Assembly: GCA_037178675.1 (NCBI GenBank) | Contig: JAYMGJ010000845.1 | Span: 1 to 23,786 of the forward strand | DNA length: 23,786 nt | Direction: 5' to 3' | DNA from: Scleroderma bovista | Taxonomy: Eukaryota; Basidiomycota; Agaricomycetes; Boletales; Sclerodermataceae | Shown here: positions 1-9,245 of the stretch, piece after piece | How the letters are laid out: each line of letters begins with the position of its first letter | Numbering within the stretch: position 1 is the stretch's first letter | Made by a program: the position numbers and the translations under genes | Notes under the pieces: model-generated | Told to the model about the DNA's origin: nothing | Databases searched by the model: none | The model's input: the letters and a program-made list of their open reading frames with translations, nothing else

Positions 1-30
1 GTGGTTTCGGTAACTTATATGTTTTTCCAT

Positions 31-249
31 TTAGGCAGTTCCCAAGCCTTGCCACCTCCCTAGTTCAGCATAACTAGTCAGCCAGCTAGTATAACCCGTG
101 TCCTGGAAACAGTCGAAGTGACGGAGTGTGATCAAATCCTCCGTGGAGTCGCTCCACGTACTAGTACCGATGCGCAAGACCCTTGGGACATGGATTTTTC
201 CACGACAACTGCTGCACTCGGCGTTGACATCAACTTCTCCCCGTTTCAT
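31..249 (-). CDS. PARP-type zinc-finger-like fragment
   Basis: An open frame of about 72 codons starts at ATG 249-247 and ends with a stop at 31-33. It contains Cys-x2-Cys-x28-His-x2-Cys (CSSC ... HFDC), the exact metal-ligand spacing of PARP-type zinc fingers. The segment LRIGT before a Trp and the Phe flanking the last Cys also fit that family. Such fingers bind nicked or broken DNA, or serve as small DNA-binding modules in fungal proteins. The frame is far shorter than any PARP and shows no catalytic domain, so it is a small protein, one exon of a larger gene, or a relic. No neighbour supports a role. The ligand pattern is seen directly; the family is inferred from spacing and a few flanking residues. 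Confidence 0.4.
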   Translation of the reverse strand: MKRGEVDVNAECSSCRGKIHVPRVLRIGTSTWSDSTEDLITLRHFDCFQDTGYTSWLTSYAELGRWQGLGTA

Positions 250-552
250 GACAAACAATGACTGACATTACATATTCTTGACATTGCTACGTATTAGTTT
301 TGATTTGCAATACAAGTATGCTCATTTGACTAGCACTACCATGAGTTACCCACTGTGCACCTTGAGAATTTCATTTATGTGCCGAACCTCGAAGAATCTG
401 CAGGTCCTCTTCCCCCATACAATTTGCAATAGACATTCATTTTTTTCACGAATTCATTTGGAATGCGATGATAAGAAACTCCTAGATGCTGCTGAGATAA
501 GCAAGACCTCCTCCTCCCGAACATCCATCCCTTGGTGCTTGTTTTGCAAGAA
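250..552. other. Intergenic stretch without a recognised gene
   Basis: It separates the minus-strand zinc-finger fragment from the plus-strand five-exon gene and should hold both 5' regions. An overlapping plus frame (278-613) has a CxxC, but it is out of frame with the well-supported downstream exons. I see no clear TATA box or repeat. Confidence 0.4.
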
Positions 553-1969
553 ATGGTACAAGATTTCTGGTCGTCATCCAACAGATTTCCTTGCTTTCCA
601 TCCGCCGCACTGAAGGAGCTTTCCTTAGCCAAGACTAAGCAGATCTGTTCAACTTTACCCCTCATCAGAGGTGATGCTCCGCACAATGCCCCTCCTCAAC
701 ATCTACTTTCAGTTGGTCGTCTGAATCGTGGTAAGTTTACAAACAACCTAATCTCAGTCTGTTCTAACTAATCTCTTGACCAGTCAAATGCCAGAGAATT
801 CTCCGGGTTCTTTCTCGAACAGAACAGGAAGTATTGGTGGTGAGCCACAAGCCATGCGTGGGTATGACGGTTTAATGACTATCAAGCACAGTTTGAAGGT
901 GTATCCTTCGACAACTACACCTACATCATGGCTCGCTTAGACACTGTCAAGTGTTGGAAAATGTGGCAAAGGTGTGTTAGTATCTGCCACATTCCACACG
1001 ATGAAGTGACTAATCGATTGTATTAAATACTAGGTTGACCTTTTTCCCTCAGTCCCAACGTCTCATGGCCTCATCACCAACACCCATGCACGAGTCCGTC
1101 TTGACGGCGGTCAGGGATCGCCTTGCCTTCGTGCTAGGCAGCATCCCCGTTCGCTCGTACAACGTTTATCTAGAAACTAAACCCGCTGCTGGCATTAGAA
1201 TGTCAACTGGGGTATCCTGGATTCCCGATGGTATCCTTGATCTATGGAGCGAACATAACACCACGTCACGAAGGCTCTGGCTCATCGAGTCCGCTTTTTC
1301 TCAAAGTGATGACAGCGTCATGGCGAAACTCTGTGGCTACGCTCTTGAGATACCTGAGCTACTGGTCGCTTGCAAGATCTCGTTCGAGCAAGCTGGTATA
1401 TATCGAAGCCCGGGCGTAAGACGTTCTGTGGCGAAATTTCTGCGGTCTTCACCATTATTGACCATCGGTGAATGGAAGAAACTTGCCGGGGATGAGTTTG
1501 CAGATGTGGTAGTTGACGGACATACCTGGTTCTCTCTATCTTCCGCATCAATCCATGTCTGGGTTCGCCTTCCTGATCATGGTATCGATATCGATCGACC
1601 GATCCGTGGCAGCTACAGCACTGGCGTAAGTACCTTTACTTCTTGTTTATTATACTAAGAAATGCTGATCTTCGCTTTCAGACTCTTTACCCCAACGTAC
1701 AACTCGATGATGTGAATGCGGCTTTCCTCTATGGCCTGGAACTGACCAAAGCGGCAGTTCTCGACGAACTGAAAGCTGGCGGGTACGAGACGCCACCAGA
1801 TGGTGTAGAGGAGTGGACCCCCCCTGATGTCTTTGTACACCCGATGGAACTCAAACATATGCTCGCTAAGGCTAGGGTGGACACAGCGTATGAGCGGTAT
1901 TGTGACTGGCATGCCAAGCTGGCGAAGAAACCGTACAGTAGGCTGCATCGTAAGACTCGTAAGGACTAA
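553..1969 (+). CDS. Five-exon gene, PD-(D/E)XK-like hypothetical protein
   Basis: Exons are inferred at 553-730, 784-839, 892-971, 1034-1625 and 1682-1969. The introns (53, 52, 62 and 56 bp) start GTAAGT, GTGAGC, GTGTGT and GTAAGT and end in AG. All phases agree and splice to 397 residues with no internal stop. The start is the first ATG after an in-frame TGA at 493-495; an upstream exon is possible. The core has IPDG, a hydrophobic strand LWLIES, then a helix with MAKLCGY. This D...E-x-A...K layout resembles PD-(D/E)XK nuclease folds of the Uma2 kind, where a helix Lys follows the strand Glu. The C-terminus is basic (SRLHRKTRKD). No signal peptide or membrane span is visible. The intact splicing suggests a live or recently live gene. 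The nuclease idea is inference; it could equally be an inactive fold of a dispersed fungal family. Confidence 0.7.
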
Positions 1970-2099
1970 TTGTTACATTCTCCCATGTTTACATCACAGC
2001 TACATTCTTGCATTTTTTGTTACGCTTTTGCTCATGATTGATTCTGTACTTAATATTTGGAACAATACATAACGTGATCTGTTTCATATAACTATGCTA

Positions 2100-2310
2100 C
2101 TGAGAAAGTGTGGGGTCGAGTGCGGTGAGGGAAAGCAGTGTGAATCGAGTGCAGTGGGCTCCGGGTCAGTGCAGCGAGACCAGCGCGGTGAGCATTGAGT
2201 GCGGTGAGCGGCGGTGAGTGTTGAGTGTTGAATGCAGTGAGCGGTGAGCGTTGAGTGTTGAGTGCGGTGAGTGTTGAGCGTGGTGATATTAGTGCGGTGG
2301 TGGGGTAGTG
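2100..2310. repeat. GTGAGCG/TTGAGTG low-complexity tract
   Basis: Degenerate short tandem words (gtgagcggtgagc, ttgagtgttgag, gtgcggtgagtg) fill about 200 bp. An open frame crosses it on the minus strand and reads as histidine/threonine-rich peptide repeats, which is what such a repeat gives without selection. It lies just past the 3' end of the five-exon gene. Confidence 0.75.
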
Positions 2311-2586
2311 CGACCGCGGAAAATAAATGTGCAGATATTACGCCATAGTGGACATTGCCATCAGTGTTGTGCGCTGTTTGGGACCTGCTGATATAATCAC
2401 ACTGCAACCAAAATTTTGCGAAGTCCCCAGACGCCCTCATACAACCCACCACTTTGCTTGTTTGGAGCTGCCACCATTTCCATCTCATATTTTCTCTCAT
2501 ATGTATGCTCTCCACCGCAGGAAATATCGCGCTCAACCTGGGCTGTGACTCACCATCGCTATTTAATGGACAAGAAAGCGTGCAGC

Positions 2587-3600
2587 ACAGTCTTATCCCT
2601 CCCACTCGCATCTGAAGGGTAAGCACATCCGCAGCGTCCATTTCGCGACAACCTGACCCATTCCCAAGTTCGTCGCCCTCTTCAACGCTTGCCCGGAGTT
2701 CTATCCCCCCGATCATATCTGATGGCTTTTGGGCACACAGTCTTATCCTTCCCACTGCTCGCATCTGAAGGGTAAGCACATCCGCAGCGTCTGTCTTGCG
2801 GCAACCTGATCCATTCTCAAGTTCGTTGCCCCCCTCTTCGCTTTCCCGGATTTCTGTCCCCCCCAATCGTATCTGATGGCTTTTGGGCACACAGTCTTAT
2901 CCCTCCCATTCGCATCAGAAGGGTAAGCACATCTGCAGCATCTGTTTTGCGGCAACCTGACACCCACCTCCTCTGCTTCACCCGCCTCCTCTTCCTCTGC
3001 GTCACTCGCACCCCCCCATGCCCAAGATAACTGCTGCCCTCTTCGTCTCAGAAAGTGTGTTTCCCCCACATGTGGACTATACAAAGTCATCACCGACCTG
3101 GCCTGTGACACACGCTCGCTATTTGATGGCCAATAATTTCTCTAAGATAACTGCCGCCGTCTTTGTCTCAGAAGGTGCGTTTCCCCCACACGTAGACTAT
3201 TCTTATGGATAAGCACATCGACAGTGTCTGTTTCGTGGCAACCTGAGTTCATCACCTCCCTCTTCGCTTGCCTGGAATTCTATCCCCCTGCTCCCCCCAA
3301 TCGTATCTGGTGCACAGTCTTAGTATCCCTCACACTCATACCTGATGGGTAAGCATCAGCAGCGTCTGTTTCGTGACAACCTGACCCATTCCCAGGTTTG
3401 TCACCTCCCTCTTCGCCTGCCCAGAATTCTATTCCCCCCCCCTCCCCCCAATCATATCTGGCACACAGTCTTATCCCTCACTTATATCTGATGGGTAAGT
3501 ACATTGGCAGCGTCTGTTTCACGGCAACCTGACCCGTTCCCAAGTTCGTCGCCCCCCTCTTCGCCTGCCTGGAGTTGCCACCCTCCTCAACAATATCCGC
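2587..3600. repeat. Degenerate tandem array, about 150 bp unit
   Basis: Six copies are anchored by GGGTAAGCAC or close variants at 2617, 2770, 2921, 3207, 3347 and 3493, so spacing is near 140-153 bp, with one double step of 286. Each unit then has gcagcgtctgttt, cggcaacctgaccc, a cttcgc..gcc..gaattct block, a C-run, aatc(g/a)tatctg and cacagtcttatccctc. Long minus-strand frames cross the array and encode the repeat. I see no recognisable transposon gene. It may be a satellite or the repeated non-coding part of a transposon. Confidence 0.8.
3024..3205. repeat. Second repeat unit (~124 bp step) inside the array
   Basis: The block agataactgc(t/c)gcc ... gtctcagaa ... tttcccccaca ... gactat occurs near 3024 and again near 3148. 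Its start reappears at about 3770 (caaggtaactgccgcc). The linking text (acctggcctgtgac ... cgctatttgatgg) also matches 2535-2570. It fills the gap where one expected 150 bp unit is missing. Confidence 0.65.
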
Positions 3601-3644
3601 CTTCTCTGCCCTCATTCAGTTCGCCCCCAGAAACATCCGACCTA

Positions 3645-3768
3645 CTCTACATCATCACCCGCCTCCTCTGCGTCACCCGCCTCCTCTGCGTCACCTCCTT
3701 TGCGCCACCTCCTTTGCGCCACCCGCATCATCTGCGTCACCTCCTCTGCCTCACTCCCACCCTCGCAT
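3645..3768. repeat. CCTCCTCTGCGTCACC minisatellite
   Basis: About seven imperfect 15-18 bp copies of cctcctctgcgtcacc(cg). The unit is a multiple of three, so it stays open in several frames as Leu/Pro/His-rich peptides. Related text is present at 2970-3010. I regard it as non-coding. Confidence 0.7.
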
Positions 3769-3779
3769 GCCCAAGGTAA

Positions 3780-4150
3780 CTGCCGCCACACGAAACTTGC
3801 GGAATGTTGCATCCAAGGCGTGCTCTTTCGTAGCTAGTGAATGGATAATGAGACGTGCATTGTCAAAACGGCTGAATATGGACAAAATACTCACTTTTAG
3901 GGATTGCAAGGAAGCCAATGAGGACAAGCACCTCTCGGTGAGCTCGCCTTACGTTGTTATGGACGTTTCCGACTGACATGTACAGGGGATAGTATTCGTT
4001 GTTTCCTGTGGCAACCGATACAGTGGTTTTGTCGCTCCCGAGTATGATGGGTACAAATGTGCTGCCATGCGTGCTCTCGTTCTGCCTTGTCCGTAATCGC
4101 TTCGCCCACAATCATATCATTACCGCTGTGTCGCCGCTTTGGCATTCATT
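3780..4150 (-). pseudogene. Plavaka transposase internal fragment
   Basis: Residues read from about 4070 to 3887 match the most conserved block of Plavaka-type transposases: FVPIILGSDKTTVSVATG, then YYPLYMSVGNVHNNVRRAHR, then FLAIPK. A GTGAGT donor follows IPK directly, and after a short intron (acceptor near 3838) the frame resumes with KEHALDATFRKFR, the expected next block. Upstream the frame is disrupted: THG appears in one frame and DMIVGEA in another. Only about 120 of more than 900 expected residues remain, and both ends pass into repeats. Plavaka proteins are cut-and-paste DNA transposases expanded in agaricomycetes. This is a dead fragment, distinct from the second copy at 15438. Confidence 0.85.
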
Positions 4151-4403
4151 TACTGGTTCTCCTTGACCCACTTTCTCGTCTTATTGGCTTATCACACCTG
4201 TTTTACTTATATCTAATGGCGCAGTATATTCAAAACTGTGTCTCCTTGGTCAACTTTTTGATCTGTGTGAAAAGCAAGAATTAAAATTTGCAAGGGCAAA
4301 AAAGTGGGAAATAAGTCTGGACAAGAGGAAGGGTTAGCTTGTTTCATGCTTTTTCAACTTTTGCAATGTTGACCTTTTTTTATGCTTATTTGGCACGAAA
4401 AGT
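4151..4403. other. AT-rich spacer with a 10 bp inverted repeat
   Basis: No gene is seen. Near its right end atgcttattt (4382-4391) is exactly complementary to aaataagcat (4406-4415), with a 14 bp loop. This could form a hairpin at the edge of the next pseudogene. Short T-runs and A-runs dominate the rest. Confidence 0.5.
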
Positions 4404-4997
4404 TTAAATAAGCATGGAAAAGGAAACTGTCGAATTCCTGATGCAGGATTGCACCAATTCTCCCAAAACTCTTTGGCAAATGCAGCTCCAGCCTCCAGGG
4501 CTCATGAACCTACATTGTGTCGTACGAAGTGGCAATTGGCTGTCCCAGGAATAAGACACCTGCAAGATGCTGTCCCAAGTAGTACTTTGTTCATTCCCAA
4601 CTGGAACCAAGATCTTTGGGGAGAGGCCAGAAACCCAAAAATCATATGTAGTAAAACTTTCCTTTGGCGCGATGCTGGGGCAACCTTTCTTATAATTCAC
4701 AAGCTTGAAGCTGGGAGTTTTCGCAGCAAGTGCGAATACTATTCGGATGATGGGAACCTTGGTAGGGGGTTCTAGAATTTTGAGGGAGAAAGGGTCCATA
4801 GCATGGAAAAGATTAAGCTGTGAGGAGCTGGAATATTTCGCATCATTCTTTACTTGAAACATGATAACCCCGATATTATCCGGTCTTATTTCATCACCTT
4901 CGAACAAAAAGGGGATGATGCCGTCGACAGCAGGTTGTCCATTTGCGCATAGCAGTGCAGCACCTTGGGCCATTAACCGCATTAAGTACATCAGCAA
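4404..4997 (-). pseudogene. Degenerate basidiomycete D...QxK family gene fragment
   Basis: The frame reads GAALLCANGQPAVDGIIPF, then DNIGVIMFQVKND, then VPIIRIVFALAAKTPS, then YDFWVSGLSP. I recognise this order from large uncharacterised proteins abundant in agaricomycete genomes, which have no name I am sure of. Asp in VDG, then Gln and Lys in FQVKN, fit a PD-(D/E)XK-like strand arrangement, so an endonuclease-like fold is plausible. Near 4490-4500 the conserved ending leaves frame: after RFMSPG the expected acidic/aromatic tail (AAFAKEFWENW) is found one frame over. That frameshift, plus loss of the N-terminal part at the AT-rich block near 5000, marks it as a pseudogene. Family memory is moderate; the frameshift is seen directly. 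Confidence 0.6.
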
Positions 4998-4999
4998 AA

Positions 5000-5345
5000 C
5001 CTGACTTCGCTTAACCTAACTTGACAGTTACTTAATCGTTACTTAAGCTACTTAACTGACCCAACGGATAAGCAGCACGATACTTGGATAAGTAGATCTC
5101 TACGATGAAAACTTGCTTAATTTGTGCTTGCACACTTATTTTCTGCTTACAACGTACTTAGCCATCTACTTATTTCACACTTGATCATGGTCGACTCGTT
5201 CTAAGCAGATGGCAAGTAGCATTAAAGTGTGACAAGAAGTAGATAAGCACATGACAAGTAGTATTAAAAAGTGGCACCCGACAAATTGAACGAAATGAAT
5301 GAAGTGTCGGCCGCAACATGAACACAAGTATATATTGGATAGGAG
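5000..5345. other. TAAGTA/ACTTA-rich spacer left of the copia element
   Basis: About 345 bp in which ACTTA, TAAGTA or AAGTAG words recur every 10-25 bases on both strands, for example acttaatcgttacttaagctacttaac near 5030. The repeated word and sharp start at the edge of the truncated gene suggest a small non-coding repeat or transposon end. I found no terminal inverted repeats or coding frame. Confidence 0.4.
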
Positions 5346-5634
5346 TGTTGAAGTTGCACGTGCACCCGGCGTAAACCGTCGACGAAGTGCGCACAAGACT
5401 GCGACCCATATTAGTGTAGACTTAGTAATAGTCCTCTTTAGAGTAGATGTTACATGTCACACGTCACGTGTCACAGTCACGCGTCACACTATTTGTTGTA
5501 TATAAACAGCGTCCACTGCTTATATAATATAACAGCTCTTAACCAGCTACCGCTACCATCTCTGGTTGTGCACTCCACCCAAACAGGTGAGTTGGAGTAG
5601 CAGTTCCTCTACGTACATAGGTATTGTTTCAACA
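5346..5634 (+). repeat. copia LTR1 (complete 5' LTR, 289 bp)
   Basis: It begins TGTTGAAG and ends TTTCAACA, giving a near-perfect terminal inverted pair. The primer-binding site follows at once. It contains a CACGTG/TGACGT short-repeat tract (about 5450-5488) and a TATA box. It is almost identical to LTR3 and the complement of LTR2, implying recent activity. Confidence 0.93.
5499..5506 (+). promoter_or_regulatory. TATA box of copia LTR1
   Basis: TATATAAA within ttgtatataaacagcg lies just 3' of the CACGTG/TGACGT repeats, the U3 promoter layout of copia LTRs. The same box occurs in LTR3 (near 11448) and inverted in LTR2 (near 9040). Confidence 0.65.
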
Positions 5635-5648
5635 GGTTATGAGCCCTG
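5635..5648 (+). other. copia primer-binding site
   Basis: ggttatgagccctg starts at the first base after the LTR and resembles the TGGTATCAGAGC initiator-methionine-tRNA site of many copia elements. The match is partial; position is the main support. Confidence 0.6.
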
Positions 5649-5730
5649 TGAGCCCACTGTGTGCAGCAATGCACCAGGCAGCACTCCAGCTCCCTGAGCG
5701 TCGCTTTAACTAGCTTGACGCTGTGGACCA

Positions 5731-5865
5731 CAGTGAGCTCCTAGCTGAGCCCCTGCACAGCCACAAGGCAAAGTCGGTCGACGACTTGCGCCAGACAGTG
5801 AGCTCCTAGTTGAGCACCTGTACTGCCACAGGCGAAGTTCGTCGATGACTTGCGCCAACCATGGC
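5731..5865 (+). repeat. 65 bp tandem duplication in the copia leader
   Basis: Two copies begin cagtgagctcctag at 5731 and 5796 and end gacttgcgcca. A partial third (gtcgacgacttgc) lies at 5872-5886. It is in the untranslated leader between primer site and gag start, where packaging signals usually are. A possible leader intron follows, with acceptor caacag at about 6008, just before the start codon. Confidence 0.75.
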
Positions 5866-6017
5866 GAACATCGTCGACGACTTGCACTGGCATGACCTAG
5901 TCATGAGCTAGCTGTTGACAGAAGTGCTTTCACTAGCACTCAGGTGTTTCTTCTTTTCTTGATTGTCCGTTGTCGCATTCATTTGCTGACTCCGTTGACT
6001 CCCAACAGAACATCACC

Positions 6018-8911
6018 ATGTCCAGCACTCTTGACAAGATGGTTCCCGTGTTCACTGGCTCCAACTGGCAGCAGTGGCACACCTCTATGCAGGCCTACCT
6101 CCGGGCACAAGGCCAATGGTACGTCTACTCGACGACTCAACCCGCTGATGGCCACGATGACCGTAAGGAGTGGGACGACAACACCGAGAGAGCGCTCGGT
6201 AACATCACCTTGCGCCTCACCCCCTCCATCCAGGTCGCCGTCTCGAATCTCGACAGCGTTAAGGAAGTCTGGGACCACCTGAAGAAGAACTTCGGTGCCC
6301 CCAGTATCGGCTCTGCCTACGCCGAGCTTAGCAAGCTCCTGGCGACTACCATTCCCGCTGGCTCCCATCCCGCTCTGGCTATCACCAAGGTGCTTAGCCA
6401 TTTCGCTTATCTCAAAGACGCCGGCTTCGAGTTCCCTGCCCCCGTGCAGGCAATGATCATCCTCTGCAAGCTCCCTCCTACCATGGAGGTTGTAGCTCAA
6501 ATACTGAGCCAGACGTCGCCGGACGAGATTAAAAATCTGAAGCCCGACGGGATAGTCAAGGCCGCCACGCTCTCATTCGAGCAGAAAGGCACCTCTTCGC
6601 GCACCGGTGGTAAGGGCCCACAGGCCCACAAGCTTAGCGCTGTGAAGCGCAAGCCGGCTGACCCAAAGTTCGCCCAGCAGCAGCAGCAGCCCCAGAGGCA
6701 GCAGCAGCAGCAAGGCGGGTCCAACGGCGGTACAAGCGGAAATGCTCCTGCCCAAGGACAGGGAGGCCGCACTCGACGTGGCGGCAAGAAGGCTCGTGCT
6801 CGCCGCGAGAACGCCCAACAGGCTGCCTTCACTACTTACGTCCACTACGATGGACCAGAGCCCACCGTCGACCCTCATGCCCTGGCTCACACTCCCGGTG
6901 CTGCCCACTACGGCCCCCCTGCTTTCGATAATGCTATTCGGGCCTTCGATTTGGCACACCGCTTGGGGGTAGAGCCCTCCTGCCAGACCATCCACACCCT
7001 CGACCAAGTTGTGTCGTTGGCGAGTGCGAACCTGGACCAGCCCGAGGCCGGTCCCTCCTCGCTGAAGCGCCCTCGTCTCAAGGAGCGCATCACGATGTAT
7101 GAGGAGGATGCCATCTCCCTTGGGGATGATGAACCCTTTGCCCACGAGCCCTTCGCCGATGACAAGTTCGACGAGATCAATGCGATGGTCCTCGACCGCT
7201 ACAACGCGACGTCGATGGCGATGGGCGCGGAGGCCAGCCTCTTTAGGCAAGTACCTTCTGCACGCATGCTGATCGACACTGACACGCTCCCTTTACATGT
7301 GCGCTATACGCCGTCACTGTATATAGCAAGTAGTCACTACAATATGTCATGTCGTACCTCGAGAAATGCATATATCTGTTCGTGTTCGCATGAAACAAAT
7401 GCACGCTGTGCTGGATGTAAGGGAAAAATGGTTGATGATAGTGAACTTTCTGGTGCCTTCTGGCTACTAGACTCTGGCGCATCACGCCACTTTACTGGTG
7501 ACATAGGCGATTTCGCCTCCTATAATGCGCTAAAGCGAGCGCACTATGCCAAAACGGCTAATGGTGTAGCACTAATTGCTGGCATTGGCACGGTATTACT
7601 CCAGTGCCTAGACCACAACTCACGGGATGAGAAAGTTATCACACTCACCCAAGTGCTCCATATGCCAGGCGCTACTGCACGCCTTATTTCTATGGGCGAA
7701 ATGCTCCAGCGTAACTACAAAGTCACTGGCGATAAGCGAGGCATTAGCCTCATTCATAAAGCTGAACGCCTATGGTTTGGGCCAGACCCAGAAGACGATC
7801 ACAACGTCATCTTCGGGATTAGATCTATCCTGATAATTAGATCTAACTACATCGCCTCCGTGAGCAAAGTCGATTACGACATTATGCACCGGAGATTTGG
7901 GCACCCCTCAAAGGAAGTACTCCGACGCGCGCAAAAACATACACAGCACTTCCCAGAGATCCATTTTCCTACTGAGGATTGTGTCTGCCCTGGATGTGCT
8001 CTTGGCAAGATGCCCAATCGAGCTTTCCCAGAGAACAAAAGACGTGCTTCCAAGCCCTTTGAGCTGGTGCACTCTGACTTGAAATCCTTCCTGGTTACGT
8101 CGTACCGGAAGTTCAAATATGTTATCACCTTCTACGACGACTATACTTCTCACGCCTGGACTATGCCTCTTCGCTCCAAAGCTGCAGCAATTACGGCTGC
8201 CAAAGATTTCCTCGAAATGGTGTGCGTCCAACATGATACGCACGTCGTTGGATGGATGTCCGATGCCGGCGGAGAGTATAAATCTGACCTATTTGATCGA
8301 GCACTCCTTGAGAAAGGAATTAAAATATATCAAAGTGCTCCTAGAACCCCCATGCAGAATGGCCACGCCGAGCGTCTAGGGCGCACTCTCATGGATAAAG
8401 CTGAATCTATGCGGCATCAAGCCTGCATTCCTGACTCCTGGTGGGAATTTGCGTTCGCTCACGCAACTCACCTTTACAACCGTACTCCAGTAGCTCGCCT
8501 GTGATGGCGCACCCCCCATGAAATGCTTAAGGGGGAGATGCCTAACATCGATCACCTCCGTGTATTTGGCTGTGGAGCATTTGTATACCTCCCAGCAATG
8601 GCTAGAGCGAACAAGATGGCTCCCAAGTCGGAGCTTATGACTTATGTCGGTGTTGCCCCTGGCAATGAGCGCAACTTTTTGTTCATGCGCTCCACCAATG
8701 CAGTGTTTACCGCTGCTCACGCCATCTTTGACGAGCATCATTTCCCTCGCTGCCCCAAAAACAGGCGTGAACCTCTCGAGAACCCTTTCGGAAGGGCAAA
8801 TCCGAAACCTACCACCGATCGACCAGGGAATCCCCCTGATGATATTGACAGTGATGACAATGTGGAACACGACCATGGCTACCCACATCCCCAAGCGCAG
8901 GATGACGATCC
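6018..8911 (+). CDS. copia gag-protease-integrase (5' part of pol, broken)
   Basis: Start is ATG 6018 (MSSTLDKMVPVFTGSNW). Domains: a UBN2/retrotran-gag-type gag (residues ~1-190, with W near GSNWQQW), a Gln-rich and Arg-rich linker (~215-270), a Cys cluster CSCSHETNARCAGCKGK (~455-475), protease LLDSGASRH with Asp ~485, and integrase zinc site H-x4-H ... C-x2-C (~623-655). The DD(35)E core has Asp 687 (HSDLK), Asp 749 (SDAGGEY) and Glu 785 (HAERL). TGA at 8502-8504 interrupts conserved sequence, but the same frame resumes (TPHEML, HLRVFGC) to 8911, where it meets LTR2. The frame ends QAQDDDP and would continue into the inverted half. No classical CCHC knuckle is seen. The protein would assemble particles, process polyprotein and integrate cDNA; the copy is now defective. 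Confidence 0.93.
8502..8504 (+). other. Premature TGA in integrase
   Basis: The TGA lies between TPVARL and WRTPHEML, inside the normally continuous segment before HLRVFGC. One C-to-T change of CGA would produce it. It is one of two TGA codons in the rejoined pol. Confidence 0.85.
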
Positions 8912-9199
8912 TGTTGAAGCAATACCTATGTACGTAGAGGAACTGCTACTCCAACTCACCTGTTGGGTGGAGTGCACAACCAGAGATGGTAGCGGTAGCT
9001 GGTCAAGAGCTGTTATATTATATAAGCGATGTCCGCTGTTTATATACAACAAATAGTGTGACGCGTGACTGTGACGTGTGACGTGTGACGTGTGACATCT
9101 ACTCTAAAGAGGACTATTACTAAGTCTACACTAATATGGGTCGCAGTCTTGTGCACACTTCGTTGACGGTTTACGCCGGGTGCACGTGCGACTTCAACA
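8912..9199 (-). repeat. copia LTR2, inverted (288 bp)
   Basis: It reads tgttgaagcaatacc at its left edge and acttcaaca at its right, so it is complete and antisense to LTR1. It is flanked by GATCC on the left and by the complement of a polypurine tract on the right. It therefore serves as the 3' LTR of the inverted reverse-transcriptase half. It is probably a recombinant of an inserted LTR and the original 3' LTR. Confidence 0.93.
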
Positions 9200-9210
9200 C
9201 TCCCCCTCGC
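9200..9210 (-). other. copia polypurine tract
   Basis: On the minus strand GCGAGGGGGAG abuts the LTR2 start TGTTGAAG, the expected plus-strand primer position. It lies 36 bp past the RNase H stop codon. Confidence 0.85.
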
Positions 9211-9245
9211 TGTGCTGCACGTAGAGCACTTCAGCGAATAAGGCG

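Noticed and set aside
278..613. Plus-strand frame with CxxC before the five-exon gene
   Set aside because: It overlaps exon 1 in a different frame and cannot be joined in phase to the supported introns; kept only as a possible unresolved upstream exon.
2084..2890. Minus-strand frame of 268 codons
   Set aside because: It spans two unrelated low-complexity repeats and encodes only their repeat peptides. No domain, plausible start context or intron structure was seen.
6573..7250. Minus-strand frame of 225 codons antisense to gag
   Set aside because: It mirrors the Gln-rich, GC-rich gag coding strand (poly-Leu from CAG repeats) and has no motif of its own.
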